Assembly: GCA_050010115.1 (NCBI GenBank)
Contig: JBEKLQ010000007.1
Location: 3,091 to 67,090, forward strand
Direction: 5' to 3'
DNA length: 64,000 nucleotides
Source of the DNA: JAKACA01 sp050010115
Lineage (GTDB): Bacteria; Actinomycetota; Acidimicrobiia; Acidimicrobiales; Bog-793
Positions 52,811 through 64,000 of the stretch are shown in pieces. Each line of letters starts with the position of its first letter. Within the stretch, counting starts at the first letter, position 1. The notes beneath the pieces are model-generated. The model searched no databases. It was not told the DNA's origin and saw only the letters and a program-made list of their open reading frames with translations. Made by a program: the position numbers and the translations under genes.

Positions 52811-54165
52811 CCAGCTACGTCGAGCGAGTCCTCGCCGGAGTCGAGGCGAAGAACCCCGGAGAGCCGGAGTTCCACCAGGCTGTGCGGGAGGCTTATAGGA
52901 CCCTCACGCCGGTCGTGGACGAGCACCGTCAGTACGAGGAGGCGAAGATCCTCGAACGGATGGCTGAGCCCGAGCGGATTATCATCTTCCGCGTCCCGTG
53001 GGTTGACGACCGGGGCGAGATCCAGCTGAACCGGGGGTTCCGGGTCCAGATGAACAGCGCCATCGGTCCCTACAAGGGCGGCCTGCGCTTCCACCCGAGT
53101 GTGTACGTCGGGCTGCTCAAATTCCTCGCCTTCGAGCAGGTGTTCAAGAACGCCCTCACGACGCTGCCGATGGGCGGTGCCAAGGGTGGAGCGGACTTCG
53201 ACCCGAAGGGGCGCAGTGACGCCGAGATGCGGCGCTTCTGCCAGTCCTTCATGACCGAGCTGCAGCGCCACATCGGCCAGTTCACCGACGTGCCCGCTGG
53301 CGACATCGGCGTGGGTGGCCGCGAGATCGGTTACCTCTTTGGCCAGTTCAAGCGGATCCGCAACGAATTCAGCGGCGTCCTCACGGGCAAGGGCTACGGC
53401 TGGGGCGGCTCGCTCATTCGGCCGGAAGCCACCGGGTACGGCTGCGTCTACTTCGCCGACGAGATGCTCGCCACGCGCTCGGAGAGCCTCGAGGGCAAGA
53501 CCTGCCTCGTCTCGGGCAGCGGGAACGTCGCCCAGTACACCGTCGAGAAGCTCCTCGACCTGGGCGCCCGCCCCGTCACCTTGTCGGACTCGAGCGGGTT
53601 CATCCACGACCCGGACGGGATCGACCGGGAAAAGCTCGCGTTCGTCTTCGACCTGAAGAACGTCCGCCGCGGCCGCATCAGCGAGTACGCCGACCGCTTC
53701 GGGCGCTCGACGTTTACGCCCGCCACCGGCATCGACGCCAACCCCATGTGGGACATCCCGGCCGACTGCGCGTTCCCGTCGGCCACCCAGAACGAGATCA
53801 GCGGCAAGGACGCCGTCAACCTCACGCACAACGGCGTGATTCTCGTGGCGGAGGGCGCCAACATGCCGACGACGCCGGAGGGCATCGAAGCCTTCATGGC
53901 TGCCGGGATCCTCTACGGCCCGGGCAAGGCGGCCAACGCCGGCGGCGTTGCTGTCTCCGGGCTCGAGATGGCCCAGGACAGCCAGCGCCTGCAGTGGAGC
54001 CGAGACCAGGTCGACGAGCAACTACGTTCGATCATGATCTCCATCCACTCCCACGTACGCGATGCTGCCGAGCGATACGGCCAGTCGGGGAACTACGTGG
54101 CCGGAGCGAACATCGCCGGCTTCCGCAAGGTCGCCGACGCCATGCTCGACGAGTCGGTCCTCTGA
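52807..54165 (+). CDS. gdhA: NADP-type glutamate dehydrogenase (GdhA family)
   Basis: 452 aa, normal for hexameric small GDH, which makes glutamate from 2-oxoglutarate and ammonia. QLNRGFRVQMNSAIGPYKGGLRFHPSV (substrate site), LPMGGAKGGADFDPKGRSD with the catalytic Lys, and DVPAGDIGVGGREIGYLFGQ are present, as is the cofactor fold KTCLVSGSGNVAQYTVEKLL (GSGNVA, NADP-type). GTG 52807 is used because it overlaps the preceding frame's stop and AAAGGAAG lies about 12 nt upstream. The window also carries the unrelated large NAD enzyme. Confidence 0.94.
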   Translation: MTSYVERVLAGVEAKNPGEPEFHQAVREAYRTLTPVVDEHRQYEEAKILERMAEPERIIIFRVPWVDDRGEIQLNRGFRVQMNSAIGPYKGGLRFHPSVYVGLLKFLAFEQVFKNALTTLPMGGAKGGADFDPKGRSDAEMRRFCQSFMTELQRHIGQFTDVPAGDIGVGGREIGYLFGQFKRIRNEFSGVLTGKGYGWGGSLIRPEATGYGCVYFADEMLATRSESLEGKTCLVSGSGNVAQYTVEKLLDLGARPVTLSDSSGFIHDPDGIDREKLAFVFDLKNVRRGRISEYADRFGRSTFTPATGIDANPMWDIPADCAFPSATQNEISGKDAVNLTHNGVILVAEGANMPTTPEGIEAFMAAGILYGPGKAANAGGVAVSGLEMAQDSQRLQWSRDQVDEQLRSIMISIHSHVRDAAERYGQSGNYVAGANIAGFRKVADAMLDESVL

Positions 54166-54214
54166 GCGCCGGCCCCGTCGACGCCGCCGGACACCAGAGC
54201 CCCCTCGGGACACG

Positions 54215-57903
<3,689 letters not shown>

Positions 57904-57904
<1 letters not shown>

Positions 57905-58992
57905 TGGCCGACCTTCGCACGCTGTACCTCGGCTTCGAACTGCGCTCGCCGCTCGTCGCCTCCGCCGGCCCGCTCACCGGGCGGCTCGACACCCTCCTTC
58001 GCCTCGAGGATGCCGGAGTTGCCGCAGTCGTGCTCCCCTCGCTGTTCGAGGAGGAGCTCGTCTCGGAGTCGCTGCAGCTCAACGACCTGTTCGAGCACGG
58101 CACGGAGCAGTTCGGCGAAGCGCTCAGCTACCTCCCCGACCCCGGGATCTACGACCTGGGCCCCGAGCGCCACGCCAAGCTCGTGGAGAGCGCCAAGGAG
58201 CGCCTGAACATCCCGGTGATCGCCAGCGTCAACGCGCCCACGCCGGAGGGGTGCGCCCGCTACGCCTCCCTCCTCGCCGAGGCGGGAGCCGATGCGGTGG
58301 AGCTGAACCTCTACGCCGTCCCGGCCAACCCCGACATCGGCGCCGAAGCGGTCGAGAACGGGTACCTGGAGGCCATCCGACACGTAAGGGCGGCGGTCAC
58401 GGTACCCGTTGCGGCCAAGCTGTCGCCGTTCTTCTCGTCAACGGGTCACTTCGCCCGCCAGGCCGTGGAGGCCGGTGCCGACGGGCTGGTGCTGTTCAAT
58501 CGCTTCTACCAGCCCGACCTCGATCTCGAATCGCTCGACGTCCTGCCGATCGTGGAGCTCTCGCACCCCTTCGAGCTGCGCCTCCCCCTGCGATGGATCG
58601 CCATCCTGCGACCCCGCCTGCCTGATGTCTCGCTGGCGGCCAGCTCAGGCGTGCACGACGGCGCCTCCGCAGTGAAAGCGCTTCTCGTCGGCGCCGATGT
58701 GACGATGATGACCTCCGCGCTGCTCCGGCACGGCCCCGAGCACGTGCGCAAAGTCGAGACCGCGCTCGACGCCTGGCTCGACGCACACGAGTACGAGTCC
58801 GTGAACCAGCTGCGCGGCTCGTTCTCCCAGTCCGCCGCGCCCGACCCGTCGACCTTCGAGCGCGCCAACTACCTGCGCGTCCTCTCGTCGTTCCACCTGC
58901 CGTCCAATGATCCCGAGGAGGAGGCAACGATGCACGATCCGGTCCGTGCAGCTGGTCCCGGGCACTCCGGCCGTGAAGGAGCTGCGCGATGA
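57904..58992 (+). CDS. Dihydroorotate-dehydrogenase-like flavoprotein of the PFOR operon
   Basis: 362 aa TIM barrel. LYLGFELRSPLVASAGPLTG opens it; IASVNAPTPEGCARYASLLAEAGADAVELNLY, VAAKLSPFFSST and ADGLVLFNRFYQPDLDLE give FMN-type contacts. The DHODH active-site loop LN-x-S-C-PN is replaced by LNLYAVPANPD, so the catalytic Cys/Ser is lacking and orotate synthesis is unlikely. Genes of this group commonly follow nifJ, and the protein may accept electrons from or work with ferredoxin. ATG 57904 overlaps the nifJ stop by one base (TGATG). Confidence 0.75.
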
Positions 58993-60488
58993 GACGCCTG
59001 GGTCTCGAGAGCGAGATCGTCGATACTGCCGTCTACGAGCGGACGGTGGAGCGTTTCAAGGAACGGAAGATCGCTCTTCCGACCTTCGCCGAGCTCGCCG
59101 ACCCGACGCTGGTCGGAGCCTCGATCCGGGCCGCCCTGGGCGCGGTGGGTCCCGACGATGCCGACCCGCTCAACTTGTTCCGTGTCCACTGGTACAACGA
59201 CGCCGCACGCACCGGCGTCGTCGCGGTCCCCGAGCACATCGAGCTCCCGAGCGAGCTGACCGGGACGGCGGCACGCATCGTGGTGGTGCTCGCCGACCGC
59301 TTCCCGATGATCGGCGCCCACAAGGTCCTCGCCAGTTACGGGTGCCTCGCGCCCCGCGTCATCACCGGCCAGTTCGACCCGACCCGCCAGCGCGCCATCT
59401 GGCCGTCTACGGGCAACTACTGCCGCGGTGGCGTCGCCATCTCCCGGCTGATGGGTTGCCGCGGTGTGGCCGTGCTTCCCGAGGGGATGAGCCGGGAGCG
59501 TTTTGAGTGGCTCGACCGGTGGGTCGCCGATGCGTCCGACGTCATCCGCACGCCCGGCACCGAGAGCAACGTGAAGGAGATCTACGACGAGTGCAACCGG
59601 CTCTCCGCCGATCCTGACAACGTGATCTTCAACCAGTTCTCCGAGTTCGGCAACTACCTCGTCCACTACCACGCCACCGGCGCGGCTATCGAACGGGTCT
59701 TCACCGACCTGGCCGGCGACGACGACGGCGTGCAGCTGCGGGCGTTCGTCTCGGCGACCGGCTCGGCCGGAACGATCGCCGCCGGCGACTATTTGAAGCA
59801 GCGGCTCGGCACCAAGATCGGCGCCGTCGAGGCGCTCGAGTGCCCGACGATGTCGTGCAACGGGTTCGGCGAGCACAACATCCAGGGAATCGGCGACAAG
59901 CACATCCCGCTCATCCACAACGTGATGAACAGCGACTTCGTCGTCGCCGTCTCGGACCAGGCAACCGACCACCTGAACGTGCTGTTCAACACCGAGGTCG
60001 GCCGGAGGTATCTCACTTCCCGCCGGCAGGTTCCAAACGCCACGGTAACAGCGCTCTCGTCACTCGGGCTCTCCAGTATCTGCAACGTGCTGGCGGCGAT
60101 CAAGGTTGCGAAGCACCAGGGCTACGGGCCGGGCGATGTCGTTGCCACGGTCGCCACCGACGGGGCGTCGATGTACTCGAGCGAGCGCGACCTCTGTTTG
60201 GCGAAGGCCTTCCCCGAGGGCTTCGACGAAGTCGTCGCCGGCGAGGTCTACGGCGAGCACCTGAAGGGTGTTGCGATCGATCACGTGCAGGAGCTCACCA
60301 GCGCCGATCGGGAGCGCATCTTCAACCTCGGCTACTTCACCTGGGTCGAGCAGCAGGGTGTGCCCGTCGAGGAGTTCCGCGCGAGAAAGGAGGCGAGTTT
60401 CTGGGACTCGATCCGGTCGGTCGTGACGGATTGGGACGCAATGATCGCCGAGTTCAACGCCCGGACCGGCGTGCGCGAGGCCCAGTGA
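58989..60488 (+). CDS. PLP-dependent fold-type II enzyme (cysteine-synthase-like)
   Basis: 499 aa. The likely Schiff-base Lys is in FPMIGAHKVLASYG (about residue 116). The phosphate-type loop PSTGNYCRGGVAISRLMG and FVSATGSAGTIAAGDYLKQRLG (Gly-rich phosphate binding) are typical of the tryptophan-synthase-beta/cysteine-synthase fold, with VATDGASMYSSERDL near the C-terminus. The family is not named precisely; the operon suggests a beta-elimination or amino-acid lyase step downstream of purine/hydantoin breakdown, which is inference. ATG 58989 overlaps the upstream stop (ATGA). Confidence 0.75.
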   Translation: MRRLGLESEIVDTAVYERTVERFKERKIALPTFAELADPTLVGASIRAALGAVGPDDADPLNLFRVHWYNDAARTGVVAVPEHIELPSELTGTAARIVVVLADRFPMIGAHKVLASYGCLAPRVITGQFDPTRQRAIWPSTGNYCRGGVAISRLMGCRGVAVLPEGMSRERFEWLDRWVADASDVIRTPGTESNVKEIYDECNRLSADPDNVIFNQFSEFGNYLVHYHATGAAIERVFTDLAGDDDGVQLRAFVSATGSAGTIAAGDYLKQRLGTKIGAVEALECPTMSCNGFGEHNIQGIGDKHIPLIHNVMNSDFVVAVSDQATDHLNVLFNTEVGRRYLTSRRQVPNATVTALSSLGLSSICNVLAAIKVAKHQGYGPGDVVATVATDGASMYSSERDLCLAKAFPEGFDEVVAGEVYGEHLKGVAIDHVQELTSADRERIFNLGYFTWVEQQGVPVEEFRARKEASFWDSIRSVVTDWDAMIAEFNARTGVREAQ

Positions 60489-61837
60489 GCCAGGCGATCA
60501 CGGCGATCGCCAGCAGCCTCGTCTGCCGGGGGTGTGGAACCACCGTCGAAGCGTCCGAGCCCTATCCGTTCCGCTGCCCGCGCTCCGGCGACGGAGGTGA
60601 CCACGTGTTGCGCCGCGTGCTCGGCGACGGCGTTGCCTTCCCTCCGGCGGGCGGAGCGGAGCACGAGCAGCCCTTCGTCAGGTTCCGCTCCCTCCTGCAC
60701 TCGTACCATCTGGCCGTCGCAGGCGGCATGAGCGACAGCGACTACGTCACCGTGGTCCACGACCTCGATCGGGCCGTCGAGCAAGTCGACGGCCACGGCT
60801 TCCGCCCGACGCCGTTCCGCCCGTGGGCGGACCTGGCGGCGGCGGGAGGGTTCGGGCATCTGATGGTCAAGGACGAGACGGGCAACGTCTCCGGCTCGCA
60901 CAAGGCGCGGCACCTGTTCGGGCTCCTCGTTCACCTCGAGGTCGTCGAGCGGCTCGGCCTTGCCCCCGCCGGCGATCGGCCCCCGCTCGCGATCGCGAGC
61001 TGCGGCAACGCCGCACTGGCGGCCGCCGTGGTCGCCGCCGCAGGCAAGCGGCGGCTCCTCGTGTTCATGCCGACCGACGCCGACGGCGGTGTCGTGCGGC
61101 GCCTCGAGTCGCTCGGCGCCGAGGTGACCGCCTGCCCTCGCCAGGCGGGCGTGGCGGGCGACCCCACCTACCACCGGATGCAGGCAGCGATCGCCGCCGG
61201 CGCCCTTCCGTTCACGTGCCAGGGCAACGAGAACGGGCTCGCCATCGAGGGTGGCGAAACGCTCGGCTACGAGATGGCGCTCCACCTCGCGGCCTCCGGA
61301 GAGGCGCTCGACCACATCGTGGTGCAAGTCGGTGGTGGCGCGCTCGCCACTGCCGTAGCCGACGCGTTCGCCGAGGCGGCACGCTGCGGCATGCTCGATC
61401 GGCTCCCCCACTTCCACACGCTCCAGACCGAAAGCGCCTGGCCGCTGAAACGGGCGTTCGACCGAGTGTCGGCACGGTTGCCGGCCGGGCACGGGCCCGA
61501 TCAGGTGACCGAAGCGCTCGCGTACGCAGCCCACCACCGGACAGAGTTCATGTGGCCATGGGAGACGGTCCCGCACTCGATCGCGCACGGCATCTTGGAT
61601 GATGAGACCTACGATTGGCTCGCCGTGGTCGGTGCGATGCTCGCTACGGGCGGCGAGCCGGTCGTGGCCGGAGAGGACGAGCTGGCAGCAGCGAACGAGC
61701 TGGCTGTGAAGACGACCGGCATCCCCGTCGACCCCACTGGCTCCTCCGGGCTCGCCGGAGCACTGCTCCTCCGCGGCCAGGGCGTGATCGGCCCCGATGA
61801 TCGCGTAGCTGTCCTGTTCACCGGAGTGCAGCGATGA
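60485..61837 (+). CDS. PLP-dependent fold-type II enzyme (threonine-synthase-like)
   Basis: 450 aa. The N-terminus has a zinc-ribbon-like CRGCG ... FRCPRSGD as in threonine synthases. The Lys motif is VKDETGNVSGSHKARHLFGL, where His replaces the usual Phe before Lys. ASCGNAALAAAVVAAAGKRRL and VVQVGGGALATAV are the substrate and phosphate loops. Could be a threonine synthase/dehydratase relative or an ammonia lyase; the neighbours point to amino-acid or diaminopropionate-like breakdown. GTG 60485 overlaps the previous stop (GTGA). Confidence 0.75.
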   Translation: MSQAITAIASSLVCRGCGTTVEASEPYPFRCPRSGDGGDHVLRRVLGDGVAFPPAGGAEHEQPFVRFRSLLHSYHLAVAGGMSDSDYVTVVHDLDRAVEQVDGHGFRPTPFRPWADLAAAGGFGHLMVKDETGNVSGSHKARHLFGLLVHLEVVERLGLAPAGDRPPLAIASCGNAALAAAVVAAAGKRRLLVFMPTDADGGVVRRLESLGAEVTACPRQAGVAGDPTYHRMQAAIAAGALPFTCQGNENGLAIEGGETLGYEMALHLAASGEALDHIVVQVGGGALATAVADAFAEAARCGMLDRLPHFHTLQTESAWPLKRAFDRVSARLPAGHGPDQVTEALAYAAHHRTEFMWPWETVPHSIAHGILDDETYDWLAVVGAMLATGGEPVVAGEDELAAANELAVKTTGIPVDPTGSSGLAGALLLRGQGVIGPDDRVAVLFTGVQR

Positions 61838-63213
61838 CCGGACCCGGTCCGGACAGCACCGGCCGCAGCTCGGTCACCGGCAGCGCTGGCGCTGCTGGGC
61901 AGCCCCGTGCCGGCGCAACCGGGCGGCTGGTCATCCGCGGCGCCCGATGGCCGGGCGACATCGCCGTAGCCGATGGCGTCGTGACCGCGGTCGGCGACGT
62001 GGCCCCCCAGCCGGGAGACCGGGAGCTGCGATGCGACGGTGACATCGTCACGCCCGGACTCGTGAACACGCATCATCACCTCTACCAATGGATGACTCGG
62101 GGCCGCGCAACGGGCTGCGACCTGTTCGCCTGGCTCAGCGAGCTGTACCCGATCTGGAACCAGCTCTCCGTGGAGGACGTCGGCGCTGCCGCCACCGTCG
62201 GGCTCGCCGAGCTCGCCCTCTCCGGCGCGACCACGGTGTCGGACCACCACTACGTCGTGCCGGGCGGCGACGACTCCGTCTTCGACGCCATCGCGGCTGC
62301 CGCCCGGCAGGTCGGTGTTCGCCTTCACCTCTCGCGGGGCTCGATGGACCTCGGCGAGAGCGCCGGCGGGCTCCCGCCCGACACGATCGTCGAGAGCATC
62401 GACGCCATCCTCGCCTCCACCGAGCGGGTCGCCGCCGCGTTCGCTGGCGACGACCTCGTCACCGTCGTGGTCGCGCCGTGCAGCCCGTTCTCGGTCAGCA
62501 CCGACCTCATGACCGAGTCGGCGGCCATGGCGCGCCGCCTCGGCCTCCGCCTGCACACACATCTGGCGGAGAGCCTCGACGAGGAGCGGGACTGCCTCGC
62601 CCGTTTCGGCTGCCGACCGCTCGAGCTGGCGGAACGCCTCGGCTGGCTCGGACCGGACGTCTGGTTCGCCCACGGCATCCACTTCGACGACGCTGAAGTC
62701 GCCCGCATCGGTGCCGCCGGCGCCGGCGTGGCCCACTGCCCCAGGTCGAACGGGAGACTCGGGTCGGGCCTGTGCCGGGTGCGTGACCTCGTCGACGCCG
62801 GCGCCGCCGTCGGGCTCGGCGTGGACGGAGCCGCCTCGAACGAGTCAGGGACGTTGCTCCCTGAAGTACAGCAGGCGCTCTTCCTCGCCCGCCTGCGGGC
62901 AGGGCGTGCCGACACCCTCTCACCGGCTGAGGCGCTGGCGCTCGGCACCTCGGGCGGCGCTCGCTGCCTCGGCCGACCCGAGCTCGGCCATCTCGAGCCT
63001 GGCGCCCCGGCCGACCTGGCCATCTGGCCCGCAGACGATCTCGCCGACATGCCGGACGCGGTGGCGGCCCTCGTGCTCGGTCCCGATCGCCGGGTTCGTC
63101 ACCTGCTCGTCAGGGGCAACAGCGTCGTGACCGACGGCGAGCTCGTCGGTGTCGACTTCGCATCCGCTCACGCCGAACTGGCTCGCCGCGCCAGAAGGCT
63201 CTGGTCTTGCTGA
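61834..63213 (+). CDS. 8-Oxoguanine deaminase-like amidohydrolase
   Basis: 459 aa. Metal ligands: VNTHHHLYQWMTRG (HxH), LHTHLAESLDEE (His), FAHGIHFDD (His), and GVDGAASNESG (Asp). SDHHYVVPGG, APCSPFSVS and HCPRSNGRLGSG are hallmarks of the 8-oxoguanine/isoguanine deaminase and SsnA-like group (8-oxoguanine to uric acid plus ammonia). About 30 unconserved residues precede the barrel. ATG 61834 overlaps the upstream stop (ATGA) and the next start is embedded in this stop. Confidence 0.82.
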   Translation: MTGPGPDSTGRSSVTGSAGAAGQPRAGATGRLVIRGARWPGDIAVADGVVTAVGDVAPQPGDRELRCDGDIVTPGLVNTHHHLYQWMTRGRATGCDLFAWLSELYPIWNQLSVEDVGAAATVGLAELALSGATTVSDHHYVVPGGDDSVFDAIAAAARQVGVRLHLSRGSMDLGESAGGLPPDTIVESIDAILASTERVAAAFAGDDLVTVVVAPCSPFSVSTDLMTESAAMARRLGLRLHTHLAESLDEERDCLARFGCRPLELAERLGWLGPDVWFAHGIHFDDAEVARIGAAGAGVAHCPRSNGRLGSGLCRVRDLVDAGAAVGLGVDGAASNESGTLLPEVQQALFLARLRAGRADTLSPAEALALGTSGGARCLGRPELGHLEPGAPADLAIWPADDLADMPDAVAALVLGPDRRVRHLLVRGNSVVTDGELVGVDFASAHAELARRARRLWSC

Positions 63214-64000
63214 TCCGCGGCGGTACCGTCGTCGACGCCGGCGGCGAGCGGCTGGCCGACGTGCGCACCGGGCCCGACGGTCGGATCGCCGAAGTGGAAG
63301 CGGGCCTTGACCCGCTCGGTGGAGAGCAAGTGCACGACGCCGCAGGCAAGCTCGTGATCCCCGGAGGGATCGACGCCCACACGCACTTGCACATGCCGGT
63401 CGGCGCGGTGCGGGTGTCGGACGACTTCGCCAGCGGCACCCGTGCGGCCGCCGTCGGCGGCACGACGACCATCATCGATTACGTGACAGTCCCCCGCGGA
63501 GACGACCCGATGACCACGGTCGCCACCTGGCGCTCGTGGGCCGAACCGTCGGTCGTCGACTGGGGCCTCCATCTCACCTTCACCGAGGCAGTGCCGGAGT
63601 CGGTCGTCGCAGCCGGCGTCGAGGCGGGGATCACGTCGTTCAAGCTCTACCTCGCCTATCCCGACCGCCTCATGGTGGACGATGCCACGGTCGTGCGCCT
63701 CATGCGCGCCGCACGCCGGCAGGGTGCTCTCGTGACGTTGCACTGCGAGAACGGGGGCGCTATCGAGGAGCTGCGACGCGAGGCTCTGGCCGCCGGGCGG
63801 ACCGAGGTGATCGAGCACGCCCGGACGCGACCTGCCATTCTCGAGGGCGAAGCCGTCGGACGGGCGGCCGCGCTGGCGGAGGTCACGGGCGCGTCCATCT
63901 ACATCGTCCACGTCTCCTCGGCGCCGGCGCTGGCAGCGGTGCGGTCGGCCCAGGAGCGTGGGGTGGACGTCCGGGCGGAGACCTGCCCTCAATACCTGTA
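63207..64000 (+). CDS. Dihydropyrimidinase/hydantoinase (3' end outside window)
   Basis: About 264 aa visible. LIRGGTVVDAGGERLADVR opens as in D-hydantoinases. Zinc ligands: IDAHTHLHMP, the carbamylated Lys in TSFKLYLAYPD, His in VTLHCENGGAI and IYIVHVSS. The window ends at AETCPQYL, a conserved segment. TTG 63207 is taken as the start because it lies just before the amidohydrolase stop and homology begins there; CTG 63210 is less likely. It hydrolyses cyclic ureides such as dihydropyrimidines, hydantoin or allantoin-type compounds. Confidence 0.88.
   Translation, partial: MLIRGGTVVDAGGERLADVRTGPDGRIAEVEAGLDPLGGEQVHDAAGKLVIPGGIDAHTHLHMPVGAVRVSDDFASGTRAAAVGGTTTIIDYVTVPRGDDPMTTVATWRSWAEPSVVDWGLHLTFTEAVPESVVAAGVEAGITSFKLYLAYPDRLMVDDATVVRLMRAARRQGALVTLHCENGGAIEELRREALAAGRTEVIEHARTRPAILEGEAVGRAAALAEVTGASIYIVHVSSAPALAAVRSAQERGVDVRAETCPQYL

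Noticed and set aside
60332..61588. 418-codon minus-strand frame
   Set aside because: Antisense to the threonine-synthase-like gene.

Overview
The window is high-GC bacterial DNA with dense gene packing, many GTG starts and many 1-8 nt stop/start overlaps. Gene content points to an actinobacterium: a three-gene decaprenylphosphoryl-arabinose (DPA) cassette, a 180-kDa-type NAD glutamate dehydrogenase, a DosR/DosS-type regulatory island with universal stress proteins, and NifJ-type pyruvate:ferredoxin oxidoreductase (PFOR). A deep-branching class such as Acidimicrobiia is my guess. No rRNA or tRNA is seen to settle it.

Layout. 1-4355 (minus): peptide scavenging, gamma-glutamyltranspeptidase to dipeptidyl peptidase IV to a UbiE-like methyltransferase that runs off the left edge. 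4610-8740 (plus): an OmpR/PhoB two-component pair, a long dyad element, a small membrane protein and a CrtI-like FAD oxidoreductase. 8709-11423 (minus): acyl-CoA synthetase, a phytanoyl-CoA dioxygenase remnant and an ACT-domain protein. 11668-15096: NCS1 permease, TetR regulator, methyltransferase. 15114-22941 (minus): large NAD-GDH and a GH2 exo-glucosaminidase-like enzyme, with a 57-bp direct repeat between them. 23052-29521 (plus): MetE-like enzyme, CbiX, two unassigned proteins and two paralogous phosphodiester glycosidases. 29563-32858 (minus): UbiA/DprE1/DprE2, the DPA route. 32926-36860 (plus): two lipoproteins and an ABC-F ATPase.

36990-49200 is the most interesting part, a DosR-like (hypoxia/NO/dormancy) island. 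It holds an Acg-type nitroreductase, four universal stress proteins, a GNAT fused to an NDP-forming acyl-CoA synthetase, an SRPBCC protein, a single-GAF DosS-like kinase that keeps the heme-binding His, a DosR orthologue with Asp54 and the DosR recognition helix, a split cytochrome b module, a TorD-type chaperone and a pyridoxamine-phosphate-oxidase-like protein. I found a repeated palindromic element, core TTCGGCCCT, 48-60 nt upstream of four of the start codons and a variant upstream of a fifth. It is probably this organism's Dos box.

49210-64000: an ADH/hydroxyacid dehydrogenase pair, glycerate kinase, a GdhA-type glutamate dehydrogenase, then a six-gene overlapping operon (PFOR, DHODH-like protein, two PLP fold-type-II enzymes, 8-oxoguanine-deaminase-like amidohydrolase, dihydropyrimidinase running off the right edge). 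It looks like purine/hydantoin breakdown tied to ferredoxin-linked pyruvate metabolism. A second theme is short tandem repeats at protein termini or stop codons (permease, DprE1, cytochrome b, PFOR, TorD, phosphodiester glycosidase, gdhB), which suggests replication slippage.
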